A stretch of 64,000 nt of DNA. Source: Bacteroides uniformis. GTDB taxonomy: Bacteria; Bacteroidota; Bacteroidia; Bacteroidales; Bacteroidaceae. The stretch is from assembly GCF_025147485.1 (NCBI RefSeq), contig NZ_CP102263.1, positions 2,679,501-2,743,500 on the forward strand. The letters run 5' to 3'. The position numbers and the translations under genes are program-made. Shown piece by piece: positions 47,809 through 57,115 of the stretch (position 1 is the first letter of the stretch; the number at the start of each line of letters is the position of its first letter). The notes under the pieces are model-generated. The model ran no database searches and was not told the DNA's origin. It saw only the letters and a program-made list of their open reading frames with translations.

Positions 47809-49032
47809 ATGACTTTAGTAGAACGTTTTTTAAAGTACGTAAGCTTCGATACTCAGTCCAGTGAAGAGACTGAGATTACTCCGAGTACTCCGGGGCAAAT
47901 GGTGTTTGCCCGGTATCTGAAAGAAGAATTGGAAACTTTGGGTCTGGAAGAAATCACGTTGGACGAAAATGGTTATCTGTTCGCCACTCTTCCTGCCAAT
48001 ACAGACAAGCCGTTGCCCGTCATCGGCTTTATTGCCCACATGGATACAAGCCCCGATATGAGTGGCAAGAATGTTTCTCCGCGTATCGTGCAGAATTATG
48101 ACGGTAAGGACATTGTTCTTTGCGCCGAAGAGAATGTGGTTCTTTCTCCTGCCCAGTTCCCCGAACTGCTCGACCATCAAGGGGAAGATTTGATTGTGAC
48201 CGACGGCAAGACCTTGCTTGGTGCCGATGATAAAGCCGGTATTGCCGAAATTGTATCGGCGGTGGTATATCTGAAGGAGCACCCCGAAATCAAGCACGGT
48301 AAAATCCGTATCGGCTTTAATCCGGATGAGGAAATCGGTCTGGGCGCCCATAAGTTCAATGTAGCGCAGTTCGGTTGCGAATGGGCCTATACCATGGATG
48401 GCGGAGAAGTGGGTGAACTTGAATTCGAGAACTTCAATGCGGCCTCTGCCAAGATAAGCTTCAAGGGACGGAATGTGCATCCGGGCTATGCCAAGAATAA
48501 GATGATTAACTCTATCCGCGTTGCCAACCGTTTCATGTCCATGCTTCCGGCTGACGAGGCTCCGGAGCATACCGAAGGTTACGAAGGTTTCTATCATCTG
48601 ATAGGTATTACCGGCGAGGTGGAGCAGACAACAGTCTCTTACATTATCCGTGACCACGACCGCACCCGCTTCGAAGAGCGCAAGAAGGAGATGGAACGTC
48701 TTGTGGCAAAAATCAATGAAGAATACGGTCCGGGTACCGCTACTCTGGAACTTCGCGACCAATACTATAATATGCGCGAGCAGATTGAACCGGTGATGCA
48801 TATCATCGACACCGCTTTTGCCGCCATGAAGGCGGTAGGTGTAGAGCCTCGTGTAAAAGCCATTCGCGGAGGTACGGACGGCGCCCAGCTCTCTTTCAAG
48901 GGCCTGCCTTGTCCCAATATCTTTGCCGGTGGCTTGAACTTCCACGGCCGCTATGAGTTCGTGCCTATCCAGAACATGGAGAAAGCCATGAACGTCATCG
49001 TCAAGATTGCCGAGCTCGTAGCAAGCAAATAG
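47809..49032 (+). CDS. pepT: Peptidase T (tripeptide aminopeptidase)
   Basis: A 407-residue M20B dizinc aminopeptidase that removes the N-terminal residue from tripeptides in the cytoplasm. Metal-site blocks: HMDTSPD (about 76-82), LLGADDKAG (about 136-144) and NPDEEIG (about 171-177). GGTDGAQLS is near 352-360. Full length. gcvT follows after 31 bases. The leader is made of heptamer repeats. Confidence 0.93.
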   Translation: MTLVERFLKYVSFDTQSSEETEITPSTPGQMVFARYLKEELETLGLEEITLDENGYLFATLPANTDKPLPVIGFIAHMDTSPDMSGKNVSPRIVQNYDGKDIVLCAEENVVLSPAQFPELLDHQGEDLIVTDGKTLLGADDKAGIAEIVSAVVYLKEHPEIKHGKIRIGFNPDEEIGLGAHKFNVAQFGCEWAYTMDGGEVGELEFENFNAASAKISFKGRNVHPGYAKNKMINSIRVANRFMSMLPADEAPEHTEGYEGFYHLIGITGEVEQTTVSYIIRDHDRTRFEERKKEMERLVAKINEEYGPGTATLELRDQYYNMREQIEPVMHIIDTAFAAMKAVGVEPRVKAIRGGTDGAQLSFKGLPCPNIFAGGLNFHGRYEFVPIQNMEKAMNVIVKIAELVASK

Positions 49033-49036
49033 ATAA

Positions 49037-49053
49037 TTCATAACTCATAACTC
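49037..49053. repeat. Heptamer microsatellite before gcvT
   Basis: TTCA then TAACTCA TAACTCT in register, the same heptamer as upstream of ttcA, 10 bases before the gcvT ATG. Confidence 0.6.
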
Positions 49054-49063
49054 TAATAGTTCC

Positions 49064-50152
49064 ATGAAAACCACTCCGTTTACCGAAAAACACATCTCGC
49101 TGGGTGCCAAGATGCACGAGTTTGCGGGATATAATATGCCTATCGAGTATTCCGGCATCATTGACGAGCATCTTACAGTATGTCAGGGTGTCGGTGTATT
49201 CGACGTCTCACACATGGGAGAATTTTGGGTGAAAGGTCCCCATGCTTTGGACTTTCTGCAGAAAGTGACTTCCAATAACATAGCTGCCCTCACACCGGGG
49301 AAAGTACAGTATACCTGCTTCCCAAATGAAAATGGAGGCATTGTGGACGACCTTCTGGTCTATCATTATGAGCCGGAGAAATACCTGCTTGTCGTGAATG
49401 CGTCGAACATTGAGAAAGACTGGAACTGGTGTGTGTCTCATAACACGGAAGGCGCTGAATTGGAAAATGCTTCCGAGCACATGGCACAGCTTGCTGTGCA
49501 AGGACCGAAGGCTATTCAGGCTTTGCAGAAGCTGACTTCCATTAATCTTTCCGACCTTCCTTACTATACTTTTACCCACGGTGAGTTTGCCGGAGAAAAG
49601 GATGTCATTATCTCCAATACCGGATATACCGGCGCGGGTGGTTTTGAACTTTACTTCTATCCGGAGGCTGCCATGAAGATTTGGGATGCCGTGTTCGAGG
49701 CAGGCGCGGAGTTCGGCATTAAGCCAGTTGGTCTGGGTGCGCGCGATACGCTTCGTCTGGAAATGGGATTCTGTTTGTATGGCAATGATTTGGATGACAC
49801 CACTTCGCCCATTGAAGCGGGTTTAGGATGGATTACCAAGTTTGTGGAGGGAAAGAACTTCACCAATCGCCCGATGCTGGAAAAACAGAAAGCGGAAGGC
49901 ACTACCCGTAAGTTGGTGGGATTTGAGATGATAGACCGCGGTATCCCCCGTCATGGTTACGAGCTGTATAGTACAGACGGTATTGCCATCGGTGTGGTTA
50001 CCTCCGGAACTATGTCGCCTACCCGTAAGATTGGTATCGGAATGGGGTATATCAGACCCGAATACAGCAAGGTCGGTACGGAAATCTGCATTGACATGCG
50101 GGGACGTAAGCTGAAAGCTGTGGTTGTGAAGCCGCCGTTCCGCAAACAGTAG
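49064..50152 (+). CDS. gcvT: Aminomethyltransferase GcvT (glycine cleavage T protein)
   Basis: A 362-residue folate enzyme that transfers the methylene unit from the aminomethyl group on H protein to tetrahydrofolate. The folate site appears in [11 protein letters not shown] (about 46-56) with Asp in the DVSH motif. [11 protein letters not shown] occurs near 226-236, and the family C-terminal domain is complete. The other gcv genes are not in the window. It is linked to pepT only by position. Confidence 0.93.
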   Translation: MKTTPFTEKHISLGAKMHEFAGYNMPIEYSGIIDEHLTVCQGVGVFDVSHMGEFWVKGPHALDFLQKVTSNNIAALTPGKVQYTCFPNENGGIVDDLLVYHYEPEKYLLVVNASNIEKDWNWCVSHNTEGAELENASEHMAQLAVQGPKAIQALQKLTSINLSDLPYYTFTHGEFAGEKDVIISNTGYTGAGGFELYFYPEAAMKIWDAVFEAGAEFGIKPVGLGARDTLRLEMGFCLYGNDLDDTTSPIEAGLGWITKFVEGKNFTNRPMLEKQKAEGTTRKLVGFEMIDRGIPRHGYELYSTDGIAIGVVTSGTMSPTRKIGIGMGYIRPEYSKVGTEICIDMRGRKLKAVVVKPPFRKQ

Positions 50153-50169
50153 TTTGAATAAATGACTGA

Positions 50170-50219
50170 GAATGAAGAATTTGGCTGCGCAATGATGCCG
50201 CATGACAAATTCTTCATTC
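50170..50219. terminator. Hairpin between gcvT and the M48-like gene
   Basis: GAATGAAGAATTTG pairs perfectly with CAAATTCTTCATTC across a 22-base loop, between convergent genes. The flanking T run is weak. Confidence 0.55.
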
Positions 50220-50242
50220 TTCATTCTTAGTTATTCCTTTCT

Positions 50243-51766
50243 CTATATTCTGCTTATCCTGTCCAGCATTTGGTTTGCCCAACCTATCTCTTTATTGGTC
50301 CATTCCTTTTCGGTTCCTTCTATGCCCTGGCCTTCGTAGGCCGAAAGCAAGGTGATATATTCTTTCAGTATATCAGCGGCTTGGGCTTGTTTGTTCATGC
50401 GCATCAATAATAGTATTTTTTGTTTATATATGTCCAGATTGGGGCTTGTTCCTGCCATCTCCTGGGCTTTATCAAGCATGGCGAGGCAGCGGTTGTTCAC
50501 TTCTTCCGTATTAGACAGTGCCATTTCCGCTTTTACCAGGATGATGTAGTCATTGTCCGTGGCTAGTCTGTTGTCAATGTTCTTGCGTATCAGCCGGGCA
50601 GTTTCCTTATAGCGCTTGTTGGCGTAGTTCATACTTGCGTTGAAAGAAACGACATCGCTGGTGGTCCGTAGGTAGGGGCGGGCACTCAGGCTATGGGATT
50701 CACCGGCCTTTTCTATACGCTTTTGCAGGTTGCCGATGCTGCCGTAGCGAGGAATGTCCTTGTTGCGTTGGTGCAGGTTGTAATACCCTATAATTTTACC
50801 GAGGGCCGATGCGATTCCGTCGGGATTATAGCCCTTGAATGCCAGAAGTTGGCGCGCAAGGCGGTCTGAAGAGATTTCCTGGGAAGTTTTGTATTTCATC
50901 CCCAACCGGTCCGTTGCCGGAATGCTCAAAAGGGAAGCGATGGCTCCGATATCTGCCACCAGACTGACGGCATAAGCATCTTCATTATCGTCCCAGTAGG
51001 CCACATCGAGGGCTGCGCTGGCGGTAGTGGCAAAGACATCTGCCCAAAAAGCTGCACGCTTGGCACGCCGCTCGGCACGATAAATGTTGTTTACCTGATG
51101 GTCGAGGACGAAATGTCCCAGCTCACATGCGATGACGGCGGCCAGTTCGTCTTCGGAATCAAGAGTGCAGAGGAGGCCTGTACTGATAACCATGGAGCCG
51201 TTGGGAAGCATGAAGGCATCTGGTTCGGACGACTGGATGATACGTATGTTCAGGCTTTCTCCACGATTGCTGTCAATGGTGGTGGCATTCAGTTTGGAGA
51301 ATATTCCTTGTACGTACGAGGTTATGTAGTCGTCCTGATAGGCTATCTCGTTCAGTTTATCGAGATAGTCCAGGCATTCTTCGTCGATTTCCTGGCGCAG
51401 TTTGTGCTTGTAACCGCGGTCGTTGAAATATTCGTAAAGATGATTCTTCAGGTATATTTGCTGCCAGAATTCCCAGTCCGTTTCCGGAGCGGATATGGCA
51501 ATGATACCCATCTCATCCGAAGGAATGGTTTCTTGTATGCCATTCACTTCGACGGCATAGTAAATGTTATCGCTGTTTTCACCGGGATTGTTCATTTTGA
51601 CAACCCGGCGGATAATGACCGGGGTACCGGCGGGAGATTGCTGGTACTCTTTTGTCAATTCTCCTTTGATGGCGATGTTTCCGCTTAAGTCCTTGTGCTT
51701 GGGTTTGGCAAACCCTGCCGTTGTGACAAGGATTGTTAGGATGAATAGGGTGGCGAGTCGTTTCAT
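50243..51766 (-). CDS. M48-like secreted protein with a degenerate zinc site and TPR tail
   Basis: A 507-residue exported protein (signal peptide about 1-19). The M48 peptidase-like core is at about residues 120-330 and TPR-like helices follow at about 355-495. The zinc-binding HExxH is CELGH (C214, E215, H218), and the downstream ExxD/EAD motif reads SSDRLA, so two of three zinc ligands are missing. It is probably a pseudoprotease with a chaperone or scaffold role like the non-proteolytic part of BepA. The start is ATG 51766 (MKRLATLFIL); the promoter at 51797-51804 excludes the longer frame. Confidence 0.78.
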   Translation of the reverse strand: MKRLATLFILTILVTTAGFAKPKHKDLSGNIAIKGELTKEYQQSPAGTPVIIRRVVKMNNPGENSDNIYYAVEVNGIQETIPSDEMGIIAISAPETDWEFWQQIYLKNHLYEYFNDRGYKHKLRQEIDEECLDYLDKLNEIAYQDDYITSYVQGIFSKLNATTIDSNRGESLNIRIIQSSEPDAFMLPNGSMVISTGLLCTLDSEDELAAVIACELGHFVLDHQVNNIYRAERRAKRAAFWADVFATTASAALDVAYWDDNEDAYAVSLVADIGAIASLLSIPATDRLGMKYKTSQEISSDRLARQLLAFKGYNPDGIASALGKIIGYYNLHQRNKDIPRYGSIGNLQKRIEKAGESHSLSARPYLRTTSDVVSFNASMNYANKRYKETARLIRKNIDNRLATDNDYIILVKAEMALSNTEEVNNRCLAMLDKAQEMAGTSPNLDIYKQKILLLMRMNKQAQAADILKEYITLLSAYEGQGIEGTEKEWTNKEIGWANQMLDRISRI

Positions 51767-51796
51767 GATTATGGTATGTTTTCGGTTTCGATGATA

Positions 51797-51804
51797 CAAA
51801 AATA
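51797..51804 (-). promoter_or_regulatory. Promoter of the M48-like gene
   Basis: TATTTTTG on the minus strand followed by TATCATC, 31 bases before the ATG. Confidence 0.5.
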
Positions 51805-51888
51805 GGAAAGTGTTTTTCCCCTTTCTTGTTTTTTCCCCTATTCTGTGATAGGAGATTCCCTATTTATCGCTCAGCGGGAGGCGGAAAC

Positions 51889-51926
51889 AAAAAAGGGAAC
51901 CTTTCAGTGAAAGACTCCCTTTTTTC
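51889..51926 (-). terminator. Terminator of the L31 gene
   Basis: AAAAAAGGGA..CTTTC pairs with GAAAG..TCCCTTTTTT. On the minus strand it ends in a T run. Confidence 0.75.
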
Positions 51927-51943
51927 AGTTTGCTTGAAACTGA

Positions 51944-52195
51944 TTATTTCTTACGGTTACCGTAACGGCTCATGAACTTATCAACACGACCGGCGGTGTC
52001 AACCAGCTTGGACTTACCAGTGTAGAACGGGTGAGAAGTGCTGGAGATTTCCAGCTTTACCAGCGGATAAGTTTCACCTTCGAATTCGATAGTCTCTTTC
52101 GTGTTGCAAGTGGAACGAGACAAGAATACATCACCATTTGACATATCTTTAAATACTACCGGACGGTAATTTTCAGGATGAATACCTTTTTTCAT
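51944..52195 (-). CDS. rpmE2: Ribosomal protein L31 type B
   Basis: An 83-residue large-subunit protein. The sequence [20 protein letters not shown] is typical of type B (zinc-free) L31: the CxxC zinc motif of type A is absent, and a single Cys (RSTCNTK) remains. The start is ATG 52195; a longer frame to 52276 overlaps the promoter. It has its own promoter and terminator. Confidence 0.95.
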   Translation of the reverse strand: MKKGIHPENYRPVVFKDMSNGDVFLSRSTCNTKETIEFEGETYPLVKLEISSTSHPFYTGKSKLVDTAGRVDKFMSRYGNRKK

Positions 52196-52272
52196 TTTGA
52201 TATTTTCTTTTAAAAATTTATATTCTGTTACTATTTTGGTAATAAATAGTGTAATGGTCTTCTTTTCAGAGC

Positions 52273-52280
52273 GCAAAGAT
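52273..52280 (-). promoter_or_regulatory. L31 promoter -7 element
   Basis: TATCTTTG on the minus strand followed by CGCTC, 78 bases before the L31 ATG. Confidence 0.6.
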
Positions 52281-52383
52281 AGTGCAAGTTGGAGACTCTA
52301 CAAAATAAATTCAGATTTATTTTTATTTAGTAGGTTTATCGCATTTTATTTCTGATTTTTGCAGGACTTAATCTTGTGAATTT

Positions 52384-53391
52384 ATGAGGAAACTACTTGT
52401 CTTATGCTCTTTCTGGCTGTGCGTGGCAACGCTGGGGGCACAAAATGCGGAACGGAAACTGTATAGTGTTGCGTTCTACAATCTTGAGAACTTATTTGAT
52501 ACGATTCATGATGCAGGTAAGAATGACTATGAGTTCCTGCCTAACGGCAGTTACCAGTGGACGGCAAAGAAGTATGAGTCCAAGCTGCAGAACCTTTCCA
52601 AAGTGTTGGGGTCCCTTTCGCGTGATTTAGTGCCGGAAGGTCCGGCATTCATCGGTGTGGCAGAGGCAGAGAACAGCCGGGTGCTGGAAGACCTCGTGAA
52701 GCAGCCGGCCATTTCCAATTATGAGTTCGTGCATTATGAAGGACCGGACAGACGGGGCATCGACTGTGCCTTGCTGTACGACCCGAAGCAATTCAGCGTT
52801 ACCCACTCAAAGTTGGTGCTTTCCACTCCTTTTGAGGGGGATACGGTGCACTTGACGCGTGGCTTCTTGATTGTGGACGGACAACTGGCGGGAGAGCGTG
52901 TCTGCGTGATAGTGAACCACTGGCCCTCCCGTGGGGCAAAGTCGCCGGTGCGTGTGCATGCAGCCAGGCAGGTAAAGGCCTTGAAGGACTCTCTGATGCG
53001 TAGCGACAAGAAGCTGAAGCTCATCGTGATGGGGGATATGAATGACGACCCGATGGACGAAAGCATGGAGGTGCTGGGAGCGCGCAAATATCCGAAGCAG
53101 GTGAAGAAAGGCGAATTCTACAATCCCTGGTGGGTGACGCTGGAAGACAAGGGAGTGGGGACATTGCTCTATCGGGGCAAGTGGAACTTGTTTGACCAGA
53201 TTGTCATTTCGAAACCGTTGCTGAAGGCTAAGAAAGGGTTGCGCTATGATCACAATGAAGTTTTCATCCGCGATTATCTGATTCAGCAGGATGGCAAATA
53301 CAAAGGTTCCCCCTTGCGTACGCATGGGGGCAGGACTTGGCTGAACGGTTACAGTGACCATTTGCCGACCATCATCTATCTGAAAAATTAG
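52384..53391 (+). CDS. Secreted endonuclease/exonuclease/phosphatase-family protein
   Basis: A 335-residue member of the EEP (DNase I-like) fold with a signal peptide (1-19, ending LGAQ). Motifs: NLENLFD (about 34-40), VAEAEN (about 95-100, metal-binding Glu), VNHWPSRG (about 178-185), MGDMNDDP (about 217-224) and SDHLP near the C-terminus. All catalytic positions are in place. The substrate could be extracellular nucleic acid or a phosphoester; this is not decided by sequence. Confidence 0.85.
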   Translation: MRKLLVLCSFWLCVATLGAQNAERKLYSVAFYNLENLFDTIHDAGKNDYEFLPNGSYQWTAKKYESKLQNLSKVLGSLSRDLVPEGPAFIGVAEAENSRVLEDLVKQPAISNYEFVHYEGPDRRGIDCALLYDPKQFSVTHSKLVLSTPFEGDTVHLTRGFLIVDGQLAGERVCVIVNHWPSRGAKSPVRVHAARQVKALKDSLMRSDKKLKLIVMGDMNDDPMDESMEVLGARKYPKQVKKGEFYNPWWVTLEDKGVGTLLYRGKWNLFDQIVISKPLLKAKKGLRYDHNEVFIRDYLIQQDGKYKGSPLRTHGGRTWLNGYSDHLPTIIYLKN

Positions 53392-53417
53392 TATTACATA
53401 ATAATGTGTAAACAGAT

Positions 53418-53449
53418 GCCGGAGAGCAAACATGTTCTCCGGCTTTTTT
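53418..53449 (+). terminator. Terminator of the EEP-family gene
   Basis: GCCGGAGA pairs with TCTCCGGC and is followed by six T. Confidence 0.88.
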
Positions 53450-53626
53450 GTTGATAGAAGTATAGATGGCAAAAGTATGGCTGGCAGAGATAAATGCAAA
53501 GAGTTTGTAATATAGAGATTACAATAATCTGTTAAATGAAGCCAATAGCTTTAAAATAGAATGGATTTGGTAGGATGAGCCGGATATTTTATTCCCGTCA
53601 AGTTCTTTACTTTAAAGGATAATGAT

Positions 53627-53634
53627 TACTTTTG
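53627..53634 (+). promoter_or_regulatory. fba promoter -7 element
   Basis: TACTTTTG on the plus strand followed by CGTAG, 39 bases before the ATG. Confidence 0.55.
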
Positions 53635-53673
53635 CGTAGAATTTTAATTCACTAACAATAAAATTTAAACAAA

Positions 53674-54684
53674 ATGGTTAATTACAAAGATTTAGGACTG
53701 GTAAACACAAGAGAGATGTTTGCTAAGGCTATCAAAGGTGGATATGCTATTCCGGCATTCAACTTCAACAATATGGAACAGATGCAGGCTATCATCAAGG
53801 CTGCAGTTGAAACAAAGTCTCCGGTTATTCTTCAGGTATCTAAGGGTGCCCGTCAGTATGCCAACGCTACGCTGTTGCGTTACATGGCTCAGGGTGCTGT
53901 TGAGTACGCTAAGGAATTGGGTTGCAAACATCCTGAAATTGTTCTTCACCTTGACCACGGAGATACATTCGAAACTTGCAAGAGCTGTATCGACTCCGGT
54001 TTCTCTTCAGTAATGATTGACGGTTCACACCTTCCGTACGAAGAAAACGTTGCACTGACTAAGAAGGTAGTTGACTATGCCCATCAGTTCGACGTAACTG
54101 TAGAAGGCGAACTCGGTGTATTGGCCGGTGTAGAAGATGAAGTTTCTGCAGAACACCATACATATACTAATCCTGAAGAAGTTATTGACTTCGCTACCCG
54201 TACAGGTTGCGATTCACTGGCTATCTCAATCGGTACTTCTCATGGTGCATACAAGTTCAAACCCGAACAATGCCACGTTGACCCTGCTACCGGTCGTCTG
54301 GTTCCTCCTCCTTTGGAATTTGCCGTTCTGGATGCTGTAATGGAGAAACTTCCGGGATTCCCCATCGTTCTTCACGGTTCTTCTTCAGTTCCTCAGGAAG
54401 AAGTTGATACTATCAACAAGTATGGTGGTAAGCTGGAAGCTGCTATCGGTATCCCCGAAGAGCAGTTGCGTAAGGCTGCCAAGTCTGCTGTTTGCAAAAT
54501 CAACATCGACTCTGACTCACGTCTGGCTATGACAGCTGCTATCCGCAAGACATTTGCTGAAAAACCGGCAGAATTCGACCCGCGTAAGTATCTGGGTCCG
54601 GCTCGTGACAATATGGAAAAACTGTACAAGCATAAAATCATCAACGTGCTTGGTTCAGAGAACAAATTGGCTCAACTGGACTAA
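53674..54684 (+). CDS. fba: Class II fructose-bisphosphate aldolase
   Basis: A 336-residue zinc aldolase of glycolysis and gluconeogenesis that splits fructose-1,6-bisphosphate. Motifs: PAFNFNNMEQ (about 26-35), zinc-binding LHLDHGDTF (about 90-98), the second metal segment VEGELG (about 137-142) and SIGTSHGAYKF (about 190-200). The codon pattern is regular, as for a highly expressed gene. A hairpin terminator follows. Confidence 0.94.
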   Translation: MVNYKDLGLVNTREMFAKAIKGGYAIPAFNFNNMEQMQAIIKAAVETKSPVILQVSKGARQYANATLLRYMAQGAVEYAKELGCKHPEIVLHLDHGDTFETCKSCIDSGFSSVMIDGSHLPYEENVALTKKVVDYAHQFDVTVEGELGVLAGVEDEVSAEHHTYTNPEEVIDFATRTGCDSLAISIGTSHGAYKFKPEQCHVDPATGRLVPPPLEFAVLDAVMEKLPGFPIVLHGSSSVPQEEVDTINKYGGKLEAAIGIPEEQLRKAAKSAVCKINIDSDSRLAMTAAIRKTFAEKPAEFDPRKYLGPARDNMEKLYKHKIINVLGSENKLAQLD

Positions 54685-54717
54685 TCGAAAGATAATCCGA
54701 ATATAGCGTCAGCCCTT

Positions 54718-54743
54718 GCAATATTGATGTTGCAAGGGCTGAC
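54718..54743 (+). terminator. Hairpin after fba
   Basis: GTCAGCCCTTGCAA pairs perfectly with TTGCAAGGGCTGAC; the downstream T run is short (TTGTTAT). Confidence 0.65.
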
Positions 54744-54818
54744 TTGTTATATATAGGCCGGTGTTGTGGGATGGTTAAGTTCGCCGGTTATTTCAGAAGC
54801 GGATGTTTCAACGTGTAC

Positions 54819-54988
54819 AACAGTCTGTTTCCTTTAACAAAACAGTCTGTTTCCCTTAACTGAACAGTTTGTTTCAATAAAGAGAACACTTCGTTCCAAT
54901 ATGCAAAAACACTTCGTTCCAATACGTAAGAACACTTTGTTTCTACATATCCGAACACTTTGTTTCTCTATACTGGAACAAAGTGTTC
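54819..54988. repeat. Seven-copy 22-23-bp-period array closed by an inverted copy
   Basis: A 13-bp core begins at 54819, 54841, 54863, 54885, 54908, 54931 and 54954, so spacing is 22 or 23 bp. It drifts from AACAGTCTGTTTC through AACAGTTTGTTTC and AACACTTCGTTCC to AACACTTTGTTTC; neighbours are most alike. An inverted copy at 54975-54987 pairs with the seventh copy to form a 14-bp hairpin with 8-base loop. The array lies between convergent fba and the amylase gene. Confidence 0.88.
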
Positions 54989-55069
54989 ACCGTTATGAAC
55001 TAACAGATTAGCTATATTTGAGACCGGTGAAAAGCATATCCCCGTGACACCTATTCCATACTAAAAATC

Positions 55070-55128
55070 CCTTGCAGATGGCTGGCAGGCGAGGTGTCTG
55101 CAAGCTATCTGCAAGGGAGATTTGCAAG
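55070..55128. repeat. Short inverted and direct repeats of a TTGCAG core
   Basis: CCCTTGCAGAT at 55070-55080 pairs perfectly with ATCTGCAAGGG at 55107-55117. Further copies of TCTGCAAG-type cores start near 55097, 55108 and 55121 and a degenerate CTGGCAGGC lies at 55082. Spacing is about 10-13 bp. Confidence 0.6.
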
Positions 55129-55154
55129 AATGAGCTCTCTGTGTGGAGTGCGCG

Positions 55155-57005
55155 TTATAATTCTATCACTAATGATTCTCTGGGGCCCATCTTCAGCTCT
55201 TCACCGAAGGTGATGGCCTTGCCGCTAAGAATATCTTTTCCCTGCTTGCTGTCTTTTAGGATTTCCTTGTAGAATTTCAAAGGAACGGTGGTCTCTGCAT
55301 CTGTACCGTTCAGCATCACGAATATCGTCTTGCCTTCGTACTGGCGTGCGTAGGCATAAACACCATTCTGTACCATGAACTGCACCATGCTGCCTTTGGC
55401 AATCACATCGTTTCCTTTGCGCCAGTTTAGGATGGTCTTGTAGAAGTCGTAGCACTCGTTCTGTATTTTGGTACGTCCGGCTGGGGTCAGTGCGTTTGTT
55501 GCGTCACCGGTCCATCCGCCGGGGAAGTCCTTGCGGACATAGCCGTCGCTCTTGCTCTTCACGCCATTCATCATGACTTCCGTTCCGTAGTAGAGTTGCG
55601 GAATGCGGCGGGTGGTAAGCAGCAGGGTAGAGGCTTGCTTCAGCATCGGAAGGTTGTTGCCTTCGCCCAGGAAGCGGTCGGTGTCGTGGTTTTCGATGAA
55701 TGCCAGTACGGAAGCGGGGTTGGGGTAGAGGAAGTCGTATACGAAGTTATTGTATATGCGGTCCAGTCCCTTGAACCAAGTTTCGGTCTGTTCATTCTTG
55801 GCGGTGTTTATCTTGTCGAAGAAGCTGAAGTCCATAACGGTCTTGAGGTTACTGTTCTTGGGGGCTGATAGCTTGGAATCCTTCTGCCACCAGGCGGTGT
55901 AGGCGGGTTCGGTAACCCAGGTCTCGCCCACGGTGTTGTAGTTGGGATATTCTTCGTTGAGCTCTTTCATCCAGTTGCTCATGGCATCATAGTCGGCATA
56001 CGGGTAAGTGTCCATGCGGATGCCGTCGATGTTGGCGAATTCAATCCACCAGAAACTGTTCTGTACCAGGTAGCGGTAAACGTGAGGATTCTTCTGGTTG
56101 AGGTCGGGCATGGAAGGTACAAACCAGCCGTCGTTCATCTGGTCGGCATCGTACTGGGAAGTATAAGGGTCTACGTGCGGGGTCAGTTTGAAGGAGGTCT
56201 GCACGAAGTTGTTTTCGTGGTCGGGGTTGTTGAACCAATCTTTGGAGGGCATGTCCTTAATCCATACATGCTCTACGCCGCAGTGGTTGAAAATCATGTC
56301 CATTACGATTTTGATGCCGCGTGCATGGGCTTTTTCAATCAGTTGCTTGTATTCTTCGTTGGTACCGAAGCGCGGGTCTACCTTGTAGTAGTCTGTGGTG
56401 GCATAGCCGTGATAGGAACCGCCGGTCATGTTGTTTTCCAGTACCGGAGTAAACCAGAGGGCTGTGACGCCGAGGTTGGAGAAGTAGTCCAGGTGTTGTT
56501 CGATGCCGGCAAGGTCACCGCCGTGGCGTGCATTGGGGTCATTGCGGTCTATCTTGTACTCGGCCATGCCCGCAATCTGGTCATTGTCCGGGTTGCCATT
56601 GGCAAAGCGGTCGGGCATCAGCAGGTACAGTGCGTCGGAGGCGTCGAAACCTTTATGTTCGCAACCTTTCTTGTTGCGTGCCTTCAGTTCATATTCCTTT
56701 ACGAGTTTCTTTTTTCCTTCAGTGAAGGTGAGGTTGAATTTGCCGGGTTTTACATCCTTGTCCAGTTTCAGATAGACCAGGAGGTAGTTGTTGCTTTCCA
56801 GCTTGACGGTGCTGCTCAATGAGACGCCGGGATAATTGACGGATACTGCCGCGTTGCCGATGCCTTCGCCATAGACCATCAGCTGGAGTTCCGGGTTCTG
56901 CATGCCGGTGTACCAAAACGGAGGGTCGATTTTGTTCACATTCATAGCTGCATACGTACTGAGGGAGAGTAAGAGTGTTCCCAAGATTAAGAATACTTTT
57001 TTCAT
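55155..57005 (-). CDS. GH13 neopullulanase-like alpha-amylase (SusA type)
   Basis: A 616-residue periplasmic enzyme. Signal peptide (1-19), N-terminal Ig-like domain typical of cyclomaltodextrinase/neopullulanase (about 22-115), GH13 barrel (about 125-510) and C-terminal beta domain. Conserved regions: DMIFNHCG, catalytic nucleophile Asp in GIRMDTYPY, acid/base Glu in VGETWV and the transition-state Asp in IENHDTD. Length and sequence closely resemble SusA of the starch system. It stands alone here, without susB-G or susR next to it. Confidence 0.88.
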   Translation of the reverse strand: MKKVFLILGTLLLSLSTYAAMNVNKIDPPFWYTGMQNPELQLMVYGEGIGNAAVSVNYPGVSLSSTVKLESNNYLLVYLKLDKDVKPGKFNLTFTEGKKKLVKEYELKARNKKGCEHKGFDASDALYLLMPDRFANGNPDNDQIAGMAEYKIDRNDPNARHGGDLAGIEQHLDYFSNLGVTALWFTPVLENNMTGGSYHGYATTDYYKVDPRFGTNEEYKQLIEKAHARGIKIVMDMIFNHCGVEHVWIKDMPSKDWFNNPDHENNFVQTSFKLTPHVDPYTSQYDADQMNDGWFVPSMPDLNQKNPHVYRYLVQNSFWWIEFANIDGIRMDTYPYADYDAMSNWMKELNEEYPNYNTVGETWVTEPAYTAWWQKDSKLSAPKNSNLKTVMDFSFFDKINTAKNEQTETWFKGLDRIYNNFVYDFLYPNPASVLAFIENHDTDRFLGEGNNLPMLKQASTLLLTTRRIPQLYYGTEVMMNGVKSKSDGYVRKDFPGGWTGDATNALTPAGRTKIQNECYDFYKTILNWRKGNDVIAKGSMVQFMVQNGVYAYARQYEGKTIFVMLNGTDAETTVPLKFYKEILKDSKQGKDILSGKAITFGEELKMGPRESLVIEL

Positions 57006-57050
57006 GATAGTAACTTTACGGTTAATTTTTGCGCTAATTTAAAACAAATA

Positions 57051-57075
57051 ACGGAGAAAGTTAATCTTTCTCCGT
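57051..57075 (-). terminator. Terminator of the TPR gene
   Basis: ACGGAGAAAG pairs perfectly with CTTTCTCCGT around a 5-base loop. The minus strand continues ATTTGTTTT. Confidence 0.75.
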
Positions 57076-57115
57076 TACTGTACCTTATTATATTATGCAA
57101 ACGTTTTCATTGGGG

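Noticed and set aside
47830..49041. Long minus-strand open frame opposite pepT
   Set aside because: At about 400 codons it is long, but it mirrors pepT. It has no recognisable motif and pepT is unmistakable on the other strand.
54819..54988. CRISPR array
   Set aside because: Repeat cores are 13 bp with 9-10 bp between them, far below CRISPR dimensions. The cores drift along the array and no cas genes are present.
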